A stretch of 64,000 nt of DNA, taken from assembly GCA_902779445.1 (NCBI GenBank), contig CACZBM010000008.1, positions 1 to 64,000 on the forward strand. The letters run 5' to 3'. Within the stretch, counting starts at the first letter, position 1. The number at the start of each line of letters is the position of its first letter. A model generated the notes under the pieces. The model worked only from the letters and a program-made list of their open reading frames with translations, was not told the DNA's origin and did not search any database. Made by a program: the position numbers and the translations under genes. This DNA is from an uncultured Lachnospiraceae bacterium. Its GTDB lineage: Bacteria > Bacillota > Clostridia > Lachnospirales > Lachnospiraceae. Of the stretch, positions 1 to 10,020 are shown one piece after another.

Positions 1-1584
1 AGCATTTTTTACAAATTCCTTAAATAACGGATGGGGTTTATTCGGTCTTGACTTAAACTCAGGATGATACTGGACTCCCAGGAAGAAAGGATGGTCCGGG
101 AGTTCTACTGTTTCCACGAGTTTTCCGTCAGGAGATATCCCCGAGATAATGAGTCCTGCTTCCGACAGTCTTTCCTTATAATCATTATTAAATTCGTATC
201 TGTGCCTGTGTCTCTCTGCTATATCCGTCGTTCCGTAGCATTTCTCCATGATAGTGCCGGAAAGTATATGGCACGGATAGCTTCCGAGCCTGAGTGTTCC
301 TCCCTTATCAACATCATCTGACTGACCCGGCATAAAATCTATAACTTTATTATCTGAAGCATTATGGAATTCTCCGGAGCAGGCGTCATCTATTCCTGCC
401 ACACGCCTTGCAAATTCGATAACAGCGATCTGCATTCCAAGACAGATACCGAAATACGGGATCTTTTCCTCTCTCGCATATCTCGCAGATAATATCATTC
501 CTTCGATACCTCTGTCGCCGAATCCGCCCGGAACGATTATTCCTGATACTTTTGAAAGCTTCTCCCTGTAATTATCCTCATTCATTTCCTCTGAATCGAT
601 CCACTCGATCTTCACATGGGAATTAAATGCGAACCCTGCATGAGACAAAGCCTCAGCCACTGAAAGGTATGCGTCATGAAGCTGCACATACTTTCCGACA
701 AGTCCTATAACAACTTCCTTATCCCGGAGCTTTATCCTGTTAACAAGCTCATTCCACTCCACAAGATCCGGTTCTTTAGCGGAAATACCGAGTTCACGGC
801 ATACAACACCGGAGAAATTACTCCTTTCAAGCATTAGAGGCGCTTCATAAAGGCTCTCTAATGTTCTGTTTTCAATAACACAGTCTTCCTTAACGTTACA
901 GAGCATGGATATCTTCTTAAATATACTCTCTTCCAAAGGTTCATTGGCCCTGAGAACAATGATATCGGGAACTATTCCCATTCCCTGCAGCTCCTTTACC
1001 GAGTGCTGGGTAGGTTTTGATTTATGCTCATTTGATCCGTGGAGGAAAGGCACCAGAGTCACATGAATAAAGAGACTGTTCTCTTTGCCCACTTCAAGGG
1101 ATATCTGGCGGACGGCCTCAAGGAAGGGCTGTGACTCGATATCACCGATGGTTCCTCCTATCTCGGTTATTATGATATCAGCATTACTTTCTTTTCCTGC
1201 CCGGTATACAAAGTCCTTTATCTCATTTGTGATATGGGGGATAACCTGTACCGTAGAGCCCAGGAACTCACCTCTTCTCTCCTTATTGAGGACATTCCAG
1301 TACACTTTACCTGATGTGAGATTAGAATACTTATTTAAGTCTTCGTCTATAAATCTCTCGTAATGCCCAAGATCCAGATCCGTTTCAGCGCCGTCCTCGG
1401 TCACGTATACTTCACCATGCTGATAAGGGCTCATTGTACCGGGATCCACATTGATATATGGATCCAGCTTCTGTGCTGCGACCTTTAATCCTCTGGACTT
1501 TAATAGCCTTCCCAGAGATGCTGCAGTTATACCCTTTCCAAGTCCTGAAACTACACCGCCTGTTACAAAAATATATTTCGACAT
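1..1584 (-). CDS. pyrG: CTP synthase (3' end cut by window edge)
   Basis: Makes CTP from UTP, ATP and glutamine in the cytoplasm, the last step of pyrimidine nucleotide synthesis. The 528 visible residues begin [10 protein letters not shown], with a glycine-rich ATP loop (VVSGLGKG) at the start of the synthetase domain. A class I glutamine amidotransferase domain follows, with nucleophile Cys381 in GICLGMQ and the His507/Glu509 pair in YHPEF. The family is usually about 530-545 residues, so only a few C-terminal residues should lie beyond the edge. The start has GGAGG just upstream. It is 18 bp behind dapL and is the last visible gene of the glutamate/glutamine block, which fits its use of glutamine as amino donor. 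Confidence 0.97.
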   Translation of the reverse strand, partial: MSKYIFVTGGVVSGLGKGITAASLGRLLKSRGLKVAAQKLDPYINVDPGTMSPYQHGEVYVTEDGAETDLDLGHYERFIDEDLNKYSNLTSGKVYWNVLNKERRGEFLGSTVQVIPHITNEIKDFVYRAGKESNADIIITEIGGTIGDIESQPFLEAVRQISLEVGKENSLFIHVTLVPFLHGSNEHKSKPTQHSVKELQGMGIVPDIIVLRANEPLEESIFKKISMLCNVKEDCVIENRTLESLYEAPLMLERSNFSGVVCRELGISAKEPDLVEWNELVNRIKLRDKEVVIGLVGKYVQLHDAYLSVAEALSHAGFAFNSHVKIEWIDSEEMNEDNYREKLSKVSGIIVPGGFGDRGIEGMILSARYAREEKIPYFGICLGMQIAVIEFARRVAGIDDACSGEFHNASDNKVIDFMPGQSDDVDKGGTLRLGSYPCHILSGTIMEKCYGTTDIAERHRHRYEFNNDYKERLSEAGLIISGISPDGKLVETVELPDHPFFLGVQYHPEFKSRPNKPHPLFKEFVKNA

Positions 1585-1602
1585 ATCTCCTCCAATAAAC
1601 TC

Positions 1603-2817
1603 CTACATCATTTTGATCCTGTTAATAGCTTCCTTTGTCTTCTCCCTGTTTCCGAAAGCCGTCAGTCTGAAATAATGTTCTCCGTTAGGTCCGAATCCCG
1701 ACCCCGGTGTACCCACAACATTTGCCTTTGTAAGTAACTCATCAAAGAATTCCCAGCTGGTCATATTCCCGGGAGTCTTAAGCCAGATATACGGCGCATT
1801 GACTCCGCCTGAAACTGTATAGCCCGCTTCTTTCAGACCATTCAGGATGATCTTTGCATTACCCATATAATATTCTATCTGTGTTCTTACTTCTTTTCTA
1901 CCCTTTTCTGAATATACTGCTTCTCCGGCCCTCTGAACAATGTACGGTGCTCCGTTATACTTGGTGCCGTGCCGCCTTGCCCAGAGATCCCATAAGCATT
2001 CGTTTTCAACCTTAAGATCCTTCGGTATAACAGTAAAGCCCAGCCTTAATCCTGTAAATCCCGCAGTCTTTGAAAATGAACGGAATTCTATCGCACAGTT
2101 TCTCGCTCCTTCACACTCGTATATACTGTGGGGAACGTCTTCTTCCGAGATATATGCTTCATATGCAGCATCATAAAGGATCACAGATCCCTTTTCATTA
2201 GCATTATCAACCCATTTCTGGAGCTTATCCTTTTTGATGACTGCTCCTGTGGGGTTATTGGGGAAACATAGATATATCAGATCCGGTGTTTCATCCGGGA
2301 TCTCCGGTGTAAAACCATTTTCTGCACTGCAGGGCATGTAGATCACATCTTTGAACCGTCCTGTTCCCGCGTCATATTCTCCGGTTCTCCCTGCCATTAC
2401 ATTTGAGTCCACATAAACGGGGTAAACAGGATCACATACAGCGACCCTGTTTTCCACTCCGAATATCTCCTGTATATTTCCGCAGTCACACTTGGCTCCG
2501 TCGGATATAAAGATCTCATCAGCATCTATGTCACATCCCCGTTCCTTAAAATCTTTTTCGGAGATCACCTTGCGCAGGAATTCGTATCCCAGATCCGGGG
2601 CGTAGCCCTTAAAAGTCTCCTCATTTCCCATCTCGGTAACTGCCTTATGAAGAGCATCTGTCACTGATTCGGAAAGGGGTTTTGTCACATCACCTATCCC
2701 AAGTCTTATGATCTCAGCCCTGGGATTTTTCTCACTGTACTCCCGGACTTTTTTCCCTATTGTAGAGAAAAGATAGCTTCCCTGAAGCTTGAGGTAATTT
2801 CTGTTGATCTTAGCCAT
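1603..2817 (-). CDS. dapL: LL-diaminopimelate aminotransferase
   Basis: Converts tetrahydrodipicolinate directly to LL-diaminopimelate using glutamate as amino donor, bypassing the succinylase or acetylase branches of lysine synthesis. The 404 residues are full length for the DapL family, a fold type I PLP enzyme. The Schiff-base lysine is Lys250 in SFSKTAGFTGLRLG, and PNNPTG (about 186-191) is the substrate-carboxylate loop. It sits 16 bp after gltD, which supplies glutamate. dapF, the next pathway enzyme, is upstream in the same block at 8926-9783. No dapD/dapE-type genes are in the window. Confidence 0.95.
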   Translation of the reverse strand: MAKINRNYLKLQGSYLFSTIGKKVREYSEKNPRAEIIRLGIGDVTKPLSESVTDALHKAVTEMGNEETFKGYAPDLGYEFLRKVISEKDFKERGCDIDADEIFISDGAKCDCGNIQEIFGVENRVAVCDPVYPVYVDSNVMAGRTGEYDAGTGRFKDVIYMPCSAENGFTPEIPDETPDLIYLCFPNNPTGAVIKKDKLQKWVDNANEKGSVILYDAAYEAYISEEDVPHSIYECEGARNCAIEFRSFSKTAGFTGLRLGFTVIPKDLKVENECLWDLWARRHGTKYNGAPYIVQRAGEAVYSEKGRKEVRTQIEYYMGNAKIILNGLKEAGYTVSGGVNAPYIWLKTPGNMTSWEFFDELLTKANVVGTPGSGFGPNGEHYFRLTAFGNREKTKEAINRIKMM

Positions 2818-2833
2818 TTATATAAAATTCCTC

Positions 2834-4315
2834 CTATAGATTGGTATATCCCATCAGGGCTTCATCCACTTCCTTTGCAGCTTTCCTGCCTTCGGATATA
2901 GCCCATACCACAAGAGACTGTCCTCTCCTCATATCTCCCGCAGCATAAATATTGTCATTTGATGTCTTAAATCCGCCTTCAGTCTTAACATTTGTCCTCT
3001 GGTCGGTCTCCACTTTAAAGGCATCCGTAACATACTTTTCGCTTCCCAGGAACCCGGCAGCTATAAGGACAAGCTCAGCCTTCACTGTCTCTTCAGATCC
3101 GGGAACTTCTTTCATCATCATCCTTCCCGTCTTTTCATTCTTTTCAGGTTTAAGGGAGATGATGACCGCACCTTTAAGATCACCTTTCTTATCCTTTATG
3201 AATTCCTTTACTGTTCTCTGATATATCCTGGGATCGGAACCGAATTTCCATATAGCTTCCTCCTGACCGTAATCGGTCTTGAGGACTTTCGGCCACTCGG
3301 GCCATGGATTGTTTTTTAGTCTTTCTTCCGGAGGTTCCGGCATCATCTCAAGCTGCGTAACTGTCTTAGCTCCGAGTCTTATGCAGGTTCCGACACAGTC
3401 ATTTCCGGTGTCTCCGCCTCCGATGACTATTACATTTTTCCCTTCGGCAAGTTCCTTAGGCGGGGCATTAAACCCGTCATCCAAAAGCCTTTTTGTCACT
3501 TCTTTAAGGAAGTCAACCGCGAATCTGACTCCCTTCGCATCTCTTCCCGGTACATTTATATCCCTGGGATTTGATGCACCGCAGGCAAGTATCACTTTAT
3601 CATATTTCCTGGTAAGTTCTGAAGCAGAAACATCCTTTCCCACATCAGCATTTAAAACAAAGTGTATCCCTGCTTTTTCCATAAGAGAAATACGCCTGTC
3701 TATAAGCGACTTATCAAGCTTCATATTGGGGATACCGTATCTTAAAAGTCCGCCCGGTCTGTCACTTCGCTCATAGACCGTAACCTCGTGTCCTCTTTTG
3801 TTAAGGAGCTGGGCAGCTGCAAGCCCGGAAGGACCGCTTCCTACAACTGCGACCTTTTTTCCTGTACGGACAGTAGGAGTCACTTCACAGACAAGATCAT
3901 TCTCGTAAGCGTACTCAATGACCGCCTTTTCGTTTTCCTTTGTGGAAACAGGCTCATCATGAAGTCCGCAGGTACATGCGGCTTCGCATAGAGCAGGACA
4001 CACTCTGGATGTGAACTCCGGAAAAGAGTGAGTCACGGACAGTCTTCTATATGCTTCTTCCATCCGTCCTCTGTATACGAGATCATTTATCTCCGGGATC
4101 AGGTTATGAAGAGGGCATCCCGATGCCATACCGGCGATCATAACCCCCGCCTGACAGAAAGGTATCCCGCAGTCCATGCATCTTGCCGCCTGCTTTATCT
4201 GGTCTTTTAGCGGAAGGCTTTCATGGAACTCATAGAAATCCTTTACTCTGACCTTTTCGCTCCTGACCTCCCCCGTCTCTCTCTCATATTCTAAAAAGCC
4301 TGTTGTTTTACCCAT
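2834..4315 (-). CDS. gltD: Glutamate synthase small subunit (NADPH-type)
   Basis: Flavin and iron-sulfur subunit that passes electrons from NAD(P)H to the large subunit for glutamate synthesis. The 493 residues show two N-terminal cysteine groups for [4Fe-4S] clusters (Cys46, 49, 54, 67 and Cys106, 110, 114, 116). An FAD Rossmann motif follows near 155-165 (VAVVGSGPSG) and a second nucleotide-binding motif at 294-305 (VIVIGGGDTGND). Its ATG lies inside the end of gltB, a 25-bp overlap, so the subunits are probably translationally coupled. The ribosome site is a plain G-run (GGGGGTGG) inside the gltB coding sequence. Confidence 0.96.
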   Translation of the reverse strand: MGKTTGFLEYERETGEVRSEKVRVKDFYEFHESLPLKDQIKQAARCMDCGIPFCQAGVMIAGMASGCPLHNLIPEINDLVYRGRMEEAYRRLSVTHSFPEFTSRVCPALCEAACTCGLHDEPVSTKENEKAVIEYAYENDLVCEVTPTVRTGKKVAVVGSGPSGLAAAQLLNKRGHEVTVYERSDRPGGLLRYGIPNMKLDKSLIDRRISLMEKAGIHFVLNADVGKDVSASELTRKYDKVILACGASNPRDINVPGRDAKGVRFAVDFLKEVTKRLLDDGFNAPPKELAEGKNVIVIGGGDTGNDCVGTCIRLGAKTVTQLEMMPEPPEERLKNNPWPEWPKVLKTDYGQEEAIWKFGSDPRIYQRTVKEFIKDKKGDLKGAVIISLKPEKNEKTGRMMMKEVPGSEETVKAELVLIAAGFLGSEKYVTDAFKVETDQRTNVKTEGGFKTSNDNIYAAGDMRRGQSLVVWAISEGRKAAKEVDEALMGYTNL

Positions 4316-7300
4316 TCATCCACCCCCTGCTCAAGGATCTTCTTATAATCCGTGGGAATAATCTTCTTAAAGTACTTCACGTATTCATTAAAGTTATCGA
4401 GAACCATCTTTCCTTTTTCTGAATCCGTGCATTTTACGTGTTCCTTTATAAGCTTCTTTAATACGGAGATGTCTTCCTTACTCTCCATTTCCTCCATCTC
4501 CACAAGCTGCTTATTTAAGTTCTTATAGAGCTTATTTTCTCTATCGAGAACGTATGCGATCCCTCCGCTCATACCGGCTGCAAAGTTCTTTCCCGTACTG
4601 CCAAGGATCACTACTACTCCACCGGTCATGTATTCACAGCCGTGTTCTCCCACACCTTCTACCACTGCGGATGCGCCGGAGTTTCTGACCGCGAACCTTT
4701 CACCTGCCATTCCGGCGATAAAAGCTTTTCCTGAAGTTGCACCGTAAAGCGCTACATTACCGATTATTATGTTTTCTCCCGGGTCATAACCCGCCCCTGA
4801 AGGTGCTGATACATAGAGCTTTCCTCCGGATAATCCCTTTCCGAAGTAGTCATTACTGTCTCCTGAAAGATCAAGCGTAAGCCCTTTGGGAATAAACGCC
4901 CCGAAGCTCTGTCCTCCGGAACCCTGACACTTAATGACTATAGTGTCATCAGGCAGTCCCTCGGGATTCTTTCTGGTTATCTCAGCTCCGAGAAGCGTTC
5001 CGAATGTCCTGTCCACGCTCTTAATATTTACGCTCTTTTCAGTTTTCTTTCCGGATGAGATTGCTGTTTTTATATCCTTTGATCTAAGGAGTACGCTCTC
5101 ATCTACTACTTTGTCCAGCTTGAAATCAAAGAGATCTTTTTCTTCATGGGTTATCTTTTCACAGGGTACATTAAAGAGGATCCTGTTAAGATCAAGCTTC
5201 TTTTCCTTTTCAGAAAGATCATCTCTAAGTTTCAGAAGATCGCTTCTTCCAACCAGCTCTTCGACTGTTCTGATACCGAGCTTACTCATGATCTCGCGGA
5301 GCTCCCTTGCTATAAATATCATGAAATTCTCAACATATTCGGGTTTTCCGCTGAATCTCTTTCTCAGAGCCGGATTCTGTGTGGCAATTCCCATAGGGCA
5401 GGTATCCGACTGGCACTGCCTCATCATTACGCACCCCAAAGTGATAAGCGGAGCCGTCGCAAAGCCGAATTCCTCAGCACCAAGCATTGCAGCTATAGCC
5501 ACATCCTTTCCGCTCATGAGTTTTCCGTCTGTTTCTATAACCACTCTGTTTCTTAAGTCATTTGCAATAAGGGTCTGATGTGTCTCCGCAAGTCCCATTT
5601 CCCAGGGAAGTCCTGCGTTATGGATTGACGAAAGAGGAGCTGCTCCTGTTCCTCCGTCATATCCCGATATCAGTACCACTGCAGCTCCGGCCTTTGCCAC
5701 GCCGGCCGCAACCGTTCCGACACCCGCTTCTGATACGAGCTTTACCGAGATCCTTGCGTCCTTATTGGAGTTCTTCAGATCATAGATCAGCTGCGAAAGA
5801 TCTTCTATAGAGTAAATATCATGGTGGGGCGGAGGCGAGATAAGACTCACACCGGGTGTAGAATGCCTGGTCTTTGCGATCCAGGGATATACCTTTTTAC
5901 CCGGCAGGTGTCCGCCTTCACCGGGCTTTGCCCCCTGTGCCATTTTTATCTGTATTTCTTTAGCACTTACAAGGTAACGGCTGGTAACACCGAATCTGCC
6001 GCTTGCAACCTGTTTAATAGCTGAACTTCTGTCATTCTTTGTGCCGGCGGACTCAAGTCTTTCGTCACTCTCACCGCCTTCACCGCTGTTACTCTTACCC
6101 TTAAGGTGATTCATGGCAATAGCCAGTGTCTCATGGGCTTCCTCTGATATGGAACCATAGGACATGGCACCGGTCTTGAATCTTCGGACAATGGACTCCT
6201 CGCTTTCAACCTTTGAAAGCGGTATGCCTTTTTCAGGATAGTTGAATTCAAGAAGGCTCCGGAGATAACCGCTCCTCTCACTGTCCACCATATCGGTGTA
6301 TTCCCTGAACTTTTCATAGTTTCCTTCCCTTGTAGCGAGCTGGAGCATATGAATAGTCCGGGGATTATATCTGTGTCTCTCTCCTTCTGCTCTTTCCTTA
6401 TGTCTTCCAAGAGCAGAAAGCTCAAGATCTTCATCAAGTCCAAGAGGGTCAAAAGCCCTGCTGTGCTGTCTGTCAGCAGCTTTTCCAATGTCTTCAAGGG
6501 TAATTCCGCCAACCCTGCTCACGGTTCCTGTAAAGTAATCATTTATCACTTCTTCAGAAACACCGATAGCTTCAAATATCTTACTTCCCTGATAGGACTG
6601 GATCGTGGAGATTCCCATCTTTGATGCTATCTTTACTATTCCGGAAAGTACTGCACGGTCATAGTCATCCACTGCAGCATAATAGTCTTTATCCAGGAGT
6701 TCTTCCTCGGTAAGCTCCGCTATGGTGGCATGGGCAAGATAGGGATTTACTGCAGATGCACCATATCCTAAAAGCGTGGCAAAATGATGAACTTCTCTCG
6801 GTTCACCTGATTCCACTATAATTGACATTGCAGTACATTTCTTTGTATCTACGAGATGCTTATGTACTGCAGCTACAGCAAGAAGCGAAGGCACTGCCAC
6901 ATGGTTTTCATCCACTCCCCTGTCTGAAAGGATAAGGATATTGGCACCCTCTTTATATGCCCTGTCCACTTCCACAAATAGATGATTTAATACCCTCTTC
7001 ATCGGTGTGCTCTTATAGAAAAGAAGAGATACTTTCGCCACCCTGAAGCCGTGTCTGTCCATATTCTGGATCTTAAGAAGGTCAAGGTCTGTAAGGATCG
7101 GATTGTTGATCTTTAAGACTTCACAGTTTTCAGCCTTTTCTTCCAGAAGATTGCCGTTCGTACCTACATAAACTGTTCTGGACGTCACGATCTCCTCTCT
7201 CTGTGCATCTATCGGAGGATTCGTAACCTGTGCAAACAGCTGTTTAAAATAGTAAAACAGCGGCTGATATGCCTCAGACAGCGCAGCTATCGGAGTATCC

Positions 7301-8790
7301 ACTCCCATGGAACCTATGGATTCACTGCCGTTTAATGCCATATTAAGGATACTGTCATGGTAGTTTTCCCATGTATATCCGAAAGCTTTCTGCAGTCTCT
7401 TTCTCTCTTCCTTTGAATAGGATATTACCTTTTTATTAGGTACCTTAAGATCAGAAAGGTTGATAAGCTTACTGTCAAGCCACTCGCCGTAGGGCTTTTT
7501 TCCTGCATACTTTCCCTTGATCTCTTCGTCATATATGATGCGCTTTTTCGTTGTATCTACAACCAGAAGCTTTCCGGGATGAAGTCTCTCCTTCTTTACA
7601 ACGTGCTTTTCATCAAGCGGGAGAACACCCACTTCGGATGAAAGAATGAGTCTTCCGTCATCCATTACATAGTATCTCGAAGGTCTGAGTCCGTTCCTGT
7701 CAAGAATGGCTCCCATTAAGTCTCCGTCAGAAAAGAGGATCGATGCAGGCCCGTCCCAGGGCTCCATCATTGTGGCATAATACTGGTAAAAATCTCTCTC
7801 TTCCTGAGATAAGGTCTCATTATGTGCCCAGGGTTCAGGGATCATGATACTCATAGCAAGGGGGAGCTCCATTCCGCTCATAAGCAGGAACTCCAGTGTA
7901 TTATCAAGCATCGCGGAATCCGATCCGCTCTGTGATATCACCGGCAGAACCTTGGTCATATCTTCTTCGGAAAAAGCATCTGTATGCATGGTCTCTTCCC
8001 TTGCCAGCATCTTATCCGCATTTCCCCTGATAGTATTTATCTCTCCGTTATGAACAATAAAGCGGTTGGGGTGAGCCCTGTTCCAGCTTGGCATGGTATT
8101 GGTGGAAAAACGTGAATGCACCATGGCGATAGCTGACTCATAATCGGGATCACACAGATCGGTGAAGAATGTCCTTAATTCATGAACCAAAAACATTCCT
8201 TTATATACGATAGTCCTGCATGAAAGACTGGGAATATACGTATCTATATTACTCTGCTCAAACTCACGCCTTACGATATAGAGCTTTCTGTCAAACTCAA
8301 GATCAGTCTTATATTCAGAAGGTCTTTCAATAAACGCCTGGTAGATGCAGGGCATGCATTCTCTGGCTTTTGATCCCAATACCTCCGGAGAAGAATCCAC
8401 CTTTCTCCAGGTTATGAGTCTTAGTCCAGCCTTACGCACTATGATCTCAAACATGGATCTCGCCTGTCTCATCTTAAGGTCATCCTGAGGGAAGAAGAAC
8501 ATACCGACTCCGTATTTTCTCTTTCCCGGAAGTTTGATACCGTTTTCCGCGAGCTTCCGGACAAAGAATTTATGGGGCACCTGTGTGAGTATTCCTACTC
8601 CGTCTCCTGTTTTTCCTTCCGCATCTTTTCCTGCACGGTGCTCAAGGTTTTCCACTATTGAGAGAGCATCATCAATGAGCTTATGACTCGCCCTTCCCTC
8701 AATATCAATAATGGCACCGATACCGCAGTTATCATGCTCGAATTCGGGATCATACATTCCTTTTTCTTTGATGAGTCTGAATTTATCCAT
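4291..8790 (-). CDS. gltB: Glutamate synthase large subunit
   Basis: Takes the amide of glutamine and transfers it to 2-oxoglutarate, giving two glutamates. The order is a class II glutaminase domain, a central domain, an FMN-binding synthase barrel and a C-terminal beta-helix (GXGXG) domain, 1499 residues. I place the start at 8790, not at the longer open frame from 8832, because AAGGAG lies 8 nt before this ATG. This also puts the catalytic cysteine at residue 22 (DNCGIG) after a short propeptide that must be removed, as in the family. Cysteines in CVMMRQCQSDTCPMG fit the 3Fe-4S cluster. It overlaps gltD. Confidence 0.97.
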   Translation of the reverse strand: MDKFRLIKEKGMYDPEFEHDNCGIGAIIDIEGRASHKLIDDALSIVENLEHRAGKDAEGKTGDGVGILTQVPHKFFVRKLAENGIKLPGKRKYGVGMFFFPQDDLKMRQARSMFEIIVRKAGLRLITWRKVDSSPEVLGSKARECMPCIYQAFIERPSEYKTDLEFDRKLYIVRREFEQSNIDTYIPSLSCRTIVYKGMFLVHELRTFFTDLCDPDYESAIAMVHSRFSTNTMPSWNRAHPNRFIVHNGEINTIRGNADKMLAREETMHTDAFSEEDMTKVLPVISQSGSDSAMLDNTLEFLLMSGMELPLAMSIMIPEPWAHNETLSQEERDFYQYYATMMEPWDGPASILFSDGDLMGAILDRNGLRPSRYYVMDDGRLILSSEVGVLPLDEKHVVKKERLHPGKLLVVDTTKKRIIYDEEIKGKYAGKKPYGEWLDSKLINLSDLKVPNKKVISYSKEERKRLQKAFGYTWENYHDSILNMALNGSESIGSMGVDTPIAALSEAYQPLFYYFKQLFAQVTNPPIDAQREEIVTSRTVYVGTNGNLLEEKAENCEVLKINNPILTDLDLLKIQNMDRHGFRVAKVSLLFYKSTPMKRVLNHLFVEVDRAYKEGANILILSDRGVDENHVAVPSLLAVAAVHKHLVDTKKCTAMSIIVESGEPREVHHFATLLGYGASAVNPYLAHATIAELTEEELLDKDYYAAVDDYDRAVLSGIVKIASKMGISTIQSYQGSKIFEAIGVSEEVINDYFTGTVSRVGGITLEDIGKAADRQHSRAFDPLGLDEDLELSALGRHKERAEGERHRYNPRTIHMLQLATREGNYEKFREYTDMVDSERSGYLRSLLEFNYPEKGIPLSKVESEESIVRRFKTGAMSYGSISEEAHETLAIAMNHLKGKSNSGEGGESDERLESAGTKNDRSSAIKQVASGRFGVTSRYLVSAKEIQIKMAQGAKPGEGGHLPGKKVYPWIAKTRHSTPGVSLISPPPHHDIYSIEDLSQLIYDLKNSNKDARISVKLVSEAGVGTVAAGVAKAGAAVVLISGYDGGTGAAPLSSIHNAGLPWEMGLAETHQTLIANDLRNRVVIETDGKLMSGKDVAIAAMLGAEEFGFATAPLITLGCVMMRQCQSDTCPMGIATQNPALRKRFSGKPEYVENFMIFIARELREIMSKLGIRTVEELVGRSDLLKLRDDLSEKEKKLDLNRILFNVPCEKITHEEKDLFDFKLDKVVDESVLLRSKDIKTAISSGKKTEKSVNIKSVDRTFGTLLGAEITRKNPEGLPDDTIVIKCQGSGGQSFGAFIPKGLTLDLSGDSNDYFGKGLSGGKLYVSAPSGAGYDPGENIIIGNVALYGATSGKAFIAGMAGERFAVRNSGASAVVEGVGEHGCEYMTGGVVVILGSTGKNFAAGMSGGIAYVLDRENKLYKNLNKQLVEMEEMESKEDISVLKKLIKEHVKCTDSEKGKMVLDNFNEYVKYFKKIIPTDYKKILEQGVDEWVKQQAF

Positions 8791-8826
8791 TATCTGTGCT
8801 CCTTTTAAAGCCTTATCCCTCTGGAT

Positions 8827-8920
8827 TGTCATTCTGAGCGTTAGCGAAGAATCTTGTTGTCATTCTGAGTGTTAGCGAAGAATCTCTTAAGATCCTTCGG
8901 GCAGAGCCCTCAGGATGACA
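8827..8920. repeat. Dispersed palindromic repeat, family A (copy 1)
   Basis: Two direct copies of a unit starting TGTCATTCTGAG and ending GCGAAGAATCT (8827-8854 and 8858-8885) are followed by an inverted arm at 8890-8920 ending CTCAGGATGACA. As RNA it would fold into a long hairpin in the 135-bp gap between dapF and gltB. The same unit recurs at six other gaps in this window. I see no promoter in this gap, so gltB is probably transcribed from upstream. Confidence 0.85.
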
Positions 8921-8925
8921 AAGCA

Positions 8926-9783
8926 TCACACTTCCACTTCCCCTTCAAAAACAATTGTAGCCGGACCTGTCATATAGATATGGTTGTCTTTTTCGTCCCA
9001 CTCTATCTCAAGATCTCCTCCGAGAAGATGAATCGTCACTCTCCTGTCTGATTTACCGTTCAATACAGACGCAACAAGGGAAGCGCATGCTCCTGTGCCG
9101 CAGGCCAGGGTCTCTCCGCTTCCTCTTTCCCATACACGCATCTTAAGATGGGTTCTGTCTACCACCTGCACAAATTCCGTATTTACTCCCTCCGGAAATG
9201 CAGGGTGATGCTCATGAACCGGACCTATGGACATGAGATCCAGTTTTTCAGTATTATCAACAAAAATGACGGCATGGGGATTCCCCATGGATACCGCCGT
9301 TACATTTTCTTTTTCACTTTTATATTTTATCGGGGCACTTATGAGCCTCTCCTCACTGTCAGTAAATCCAAGTGTTTTGGAGGGGTCTACCGGCACATCG
9401 GCCGCTTTCAGGATCGGTTCTCCCATATCGACACGTACTGTATCCACTTTATCATCCTTTATATTAAGGTAAAGTGTTTTAACAGAACCAAAGCTTTCTA
9501 TCTTTAACGGGTTTTTCCGTGAAAGACCCTTATCATAGACAAATTTTGCAACACATCTGATCCCGTTTCCGCACATCTTTCCCCGGGAACCGTCAGCATT
9601 GTACATCTCCATCTCGAAATCCGCATTATCAGAGGGGTTAATAAAGATAACCCCATCTCCTCCTATTCCGAAATGCCTGTCACTTAAACGTCTGACGACC
9701 TCCGGTTTATTCTTAACCTCTTCGGAACTGCCGTCCACGTATATATAATCGTTCCCGCATCCTTGCATCTTAGTGAAACGCAT
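8926..9783 (-). CDS. dapF: Diaminopimelate epimerase
   Basis: Interconverts LL- and meso-diaminopimelate, supplying the cross-linking residue of peptidoglycan and the precursor of lysine. It is a cofactor-free racemase with two catalytic cysteines, Cys71 (MCGNGIRC) and Cys228 (ACGTGACAS), both present. The 285 residues are of normal length. The start follows a ribosome site (GGAGAATACC). It lies between asnB and gltB and completes, with dapL, a two-gene diaminopimelate pathway embedded in a nitrogen-assimilation block. Both flanking gaps are filled with family A repeats. Confidence 0.96.
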   Translation of the reverse strand: MRFTKMQGCGNDYIYVDGSSEEVKNKPEVVRRLSDRHFGIGGDGVIFINPSDNADFEMEMYNADGSRGKMCGNGIRCVAKFVYDKGLSRKNPLKIESFGSVKTLYLNIKDDKVDTVRVDMGEPILKAADVPVDPSKTLGFTDSEERLISAPIKYKSEKENVTAVSMGNPHAVIFVDNTEKLDLMSIGPVHEHHPAFPEGVNTEFVQVVDRTHLKMRVWERGSGETLACGTGACASLVASVLNGKSDRRVTIHLLGGDLEIEWDEKDNHIYMTGPATIVFEGEVEV

Positions 9784-9809
9784 GGTATTCTCCTTTTTTA
9801 CTCGTTATG

Positions 9810-9955
9810 TTCTGAGCGAAGCTCCCTGTCATTCTGTGCGAAACTCCCTGTCATTCTGAGCGAAGCTCCCTGTCATTCTGAGCGAAGCTCCCTGTCATTC
9901 TGAGCGGAGCGAAGAATCTTTCAAAGATCCTTCAGGCATAGCCCTCAGGATGACA
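9810..9955. repeat. 22-bp tandem array ending in a family A hairpin
   Basis: Four tandem 22-bp units (9810-9831, 9832-9853, 9854-9875, 9876-9897) each read TTCTGAGCGAAGCTCC followed by CTGTCA; the second has two changes. The array runs into a normal family A palindrome (9898-9955) with arms GAAGAATCTTTC and GAAAGATCC-type sequence ending CTCAGGATGACA. There are no unique spacers, so it is not a CRISPR array. It looks like serial duplication of one end of the dispersed repeat. Confidence 0.85.
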
Positions 9956-9994
9956 TCTTTTTCGTTACACCCCACTCTGCCCGTAATTCATGCT

Positions 9995-10020
9995 GACCGA
10001 AAATATACCTGTTTTCGGTC
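9995..10020. repeat. 26-bp palindrome, copy 1 of 2
   Basis: Perfect inverted repeat with arms GACCGAAAA and TTTTCGGTC around an 8-nt centre (tatacctg). It overlaps the stop codon of asnB by two bases. An identical 26-bp copy lies at 41431-41456 downstream of nfnA. No U-tract follows on either strand, so it is not a standard intrinsic terminator. Confidence 0.9.

Noticed and set aside
4934..5578. 214-codon plus-strand frame inside gltB
   Set aside because: Ser/Phe/Leu-rich shadow of the glutamate synthase coding strand, no start signal.
9810..9897. CRISPR-like array
   Set aside because: The 22-bp units are directly tandem with no unique spacers and no cas gene nearby.
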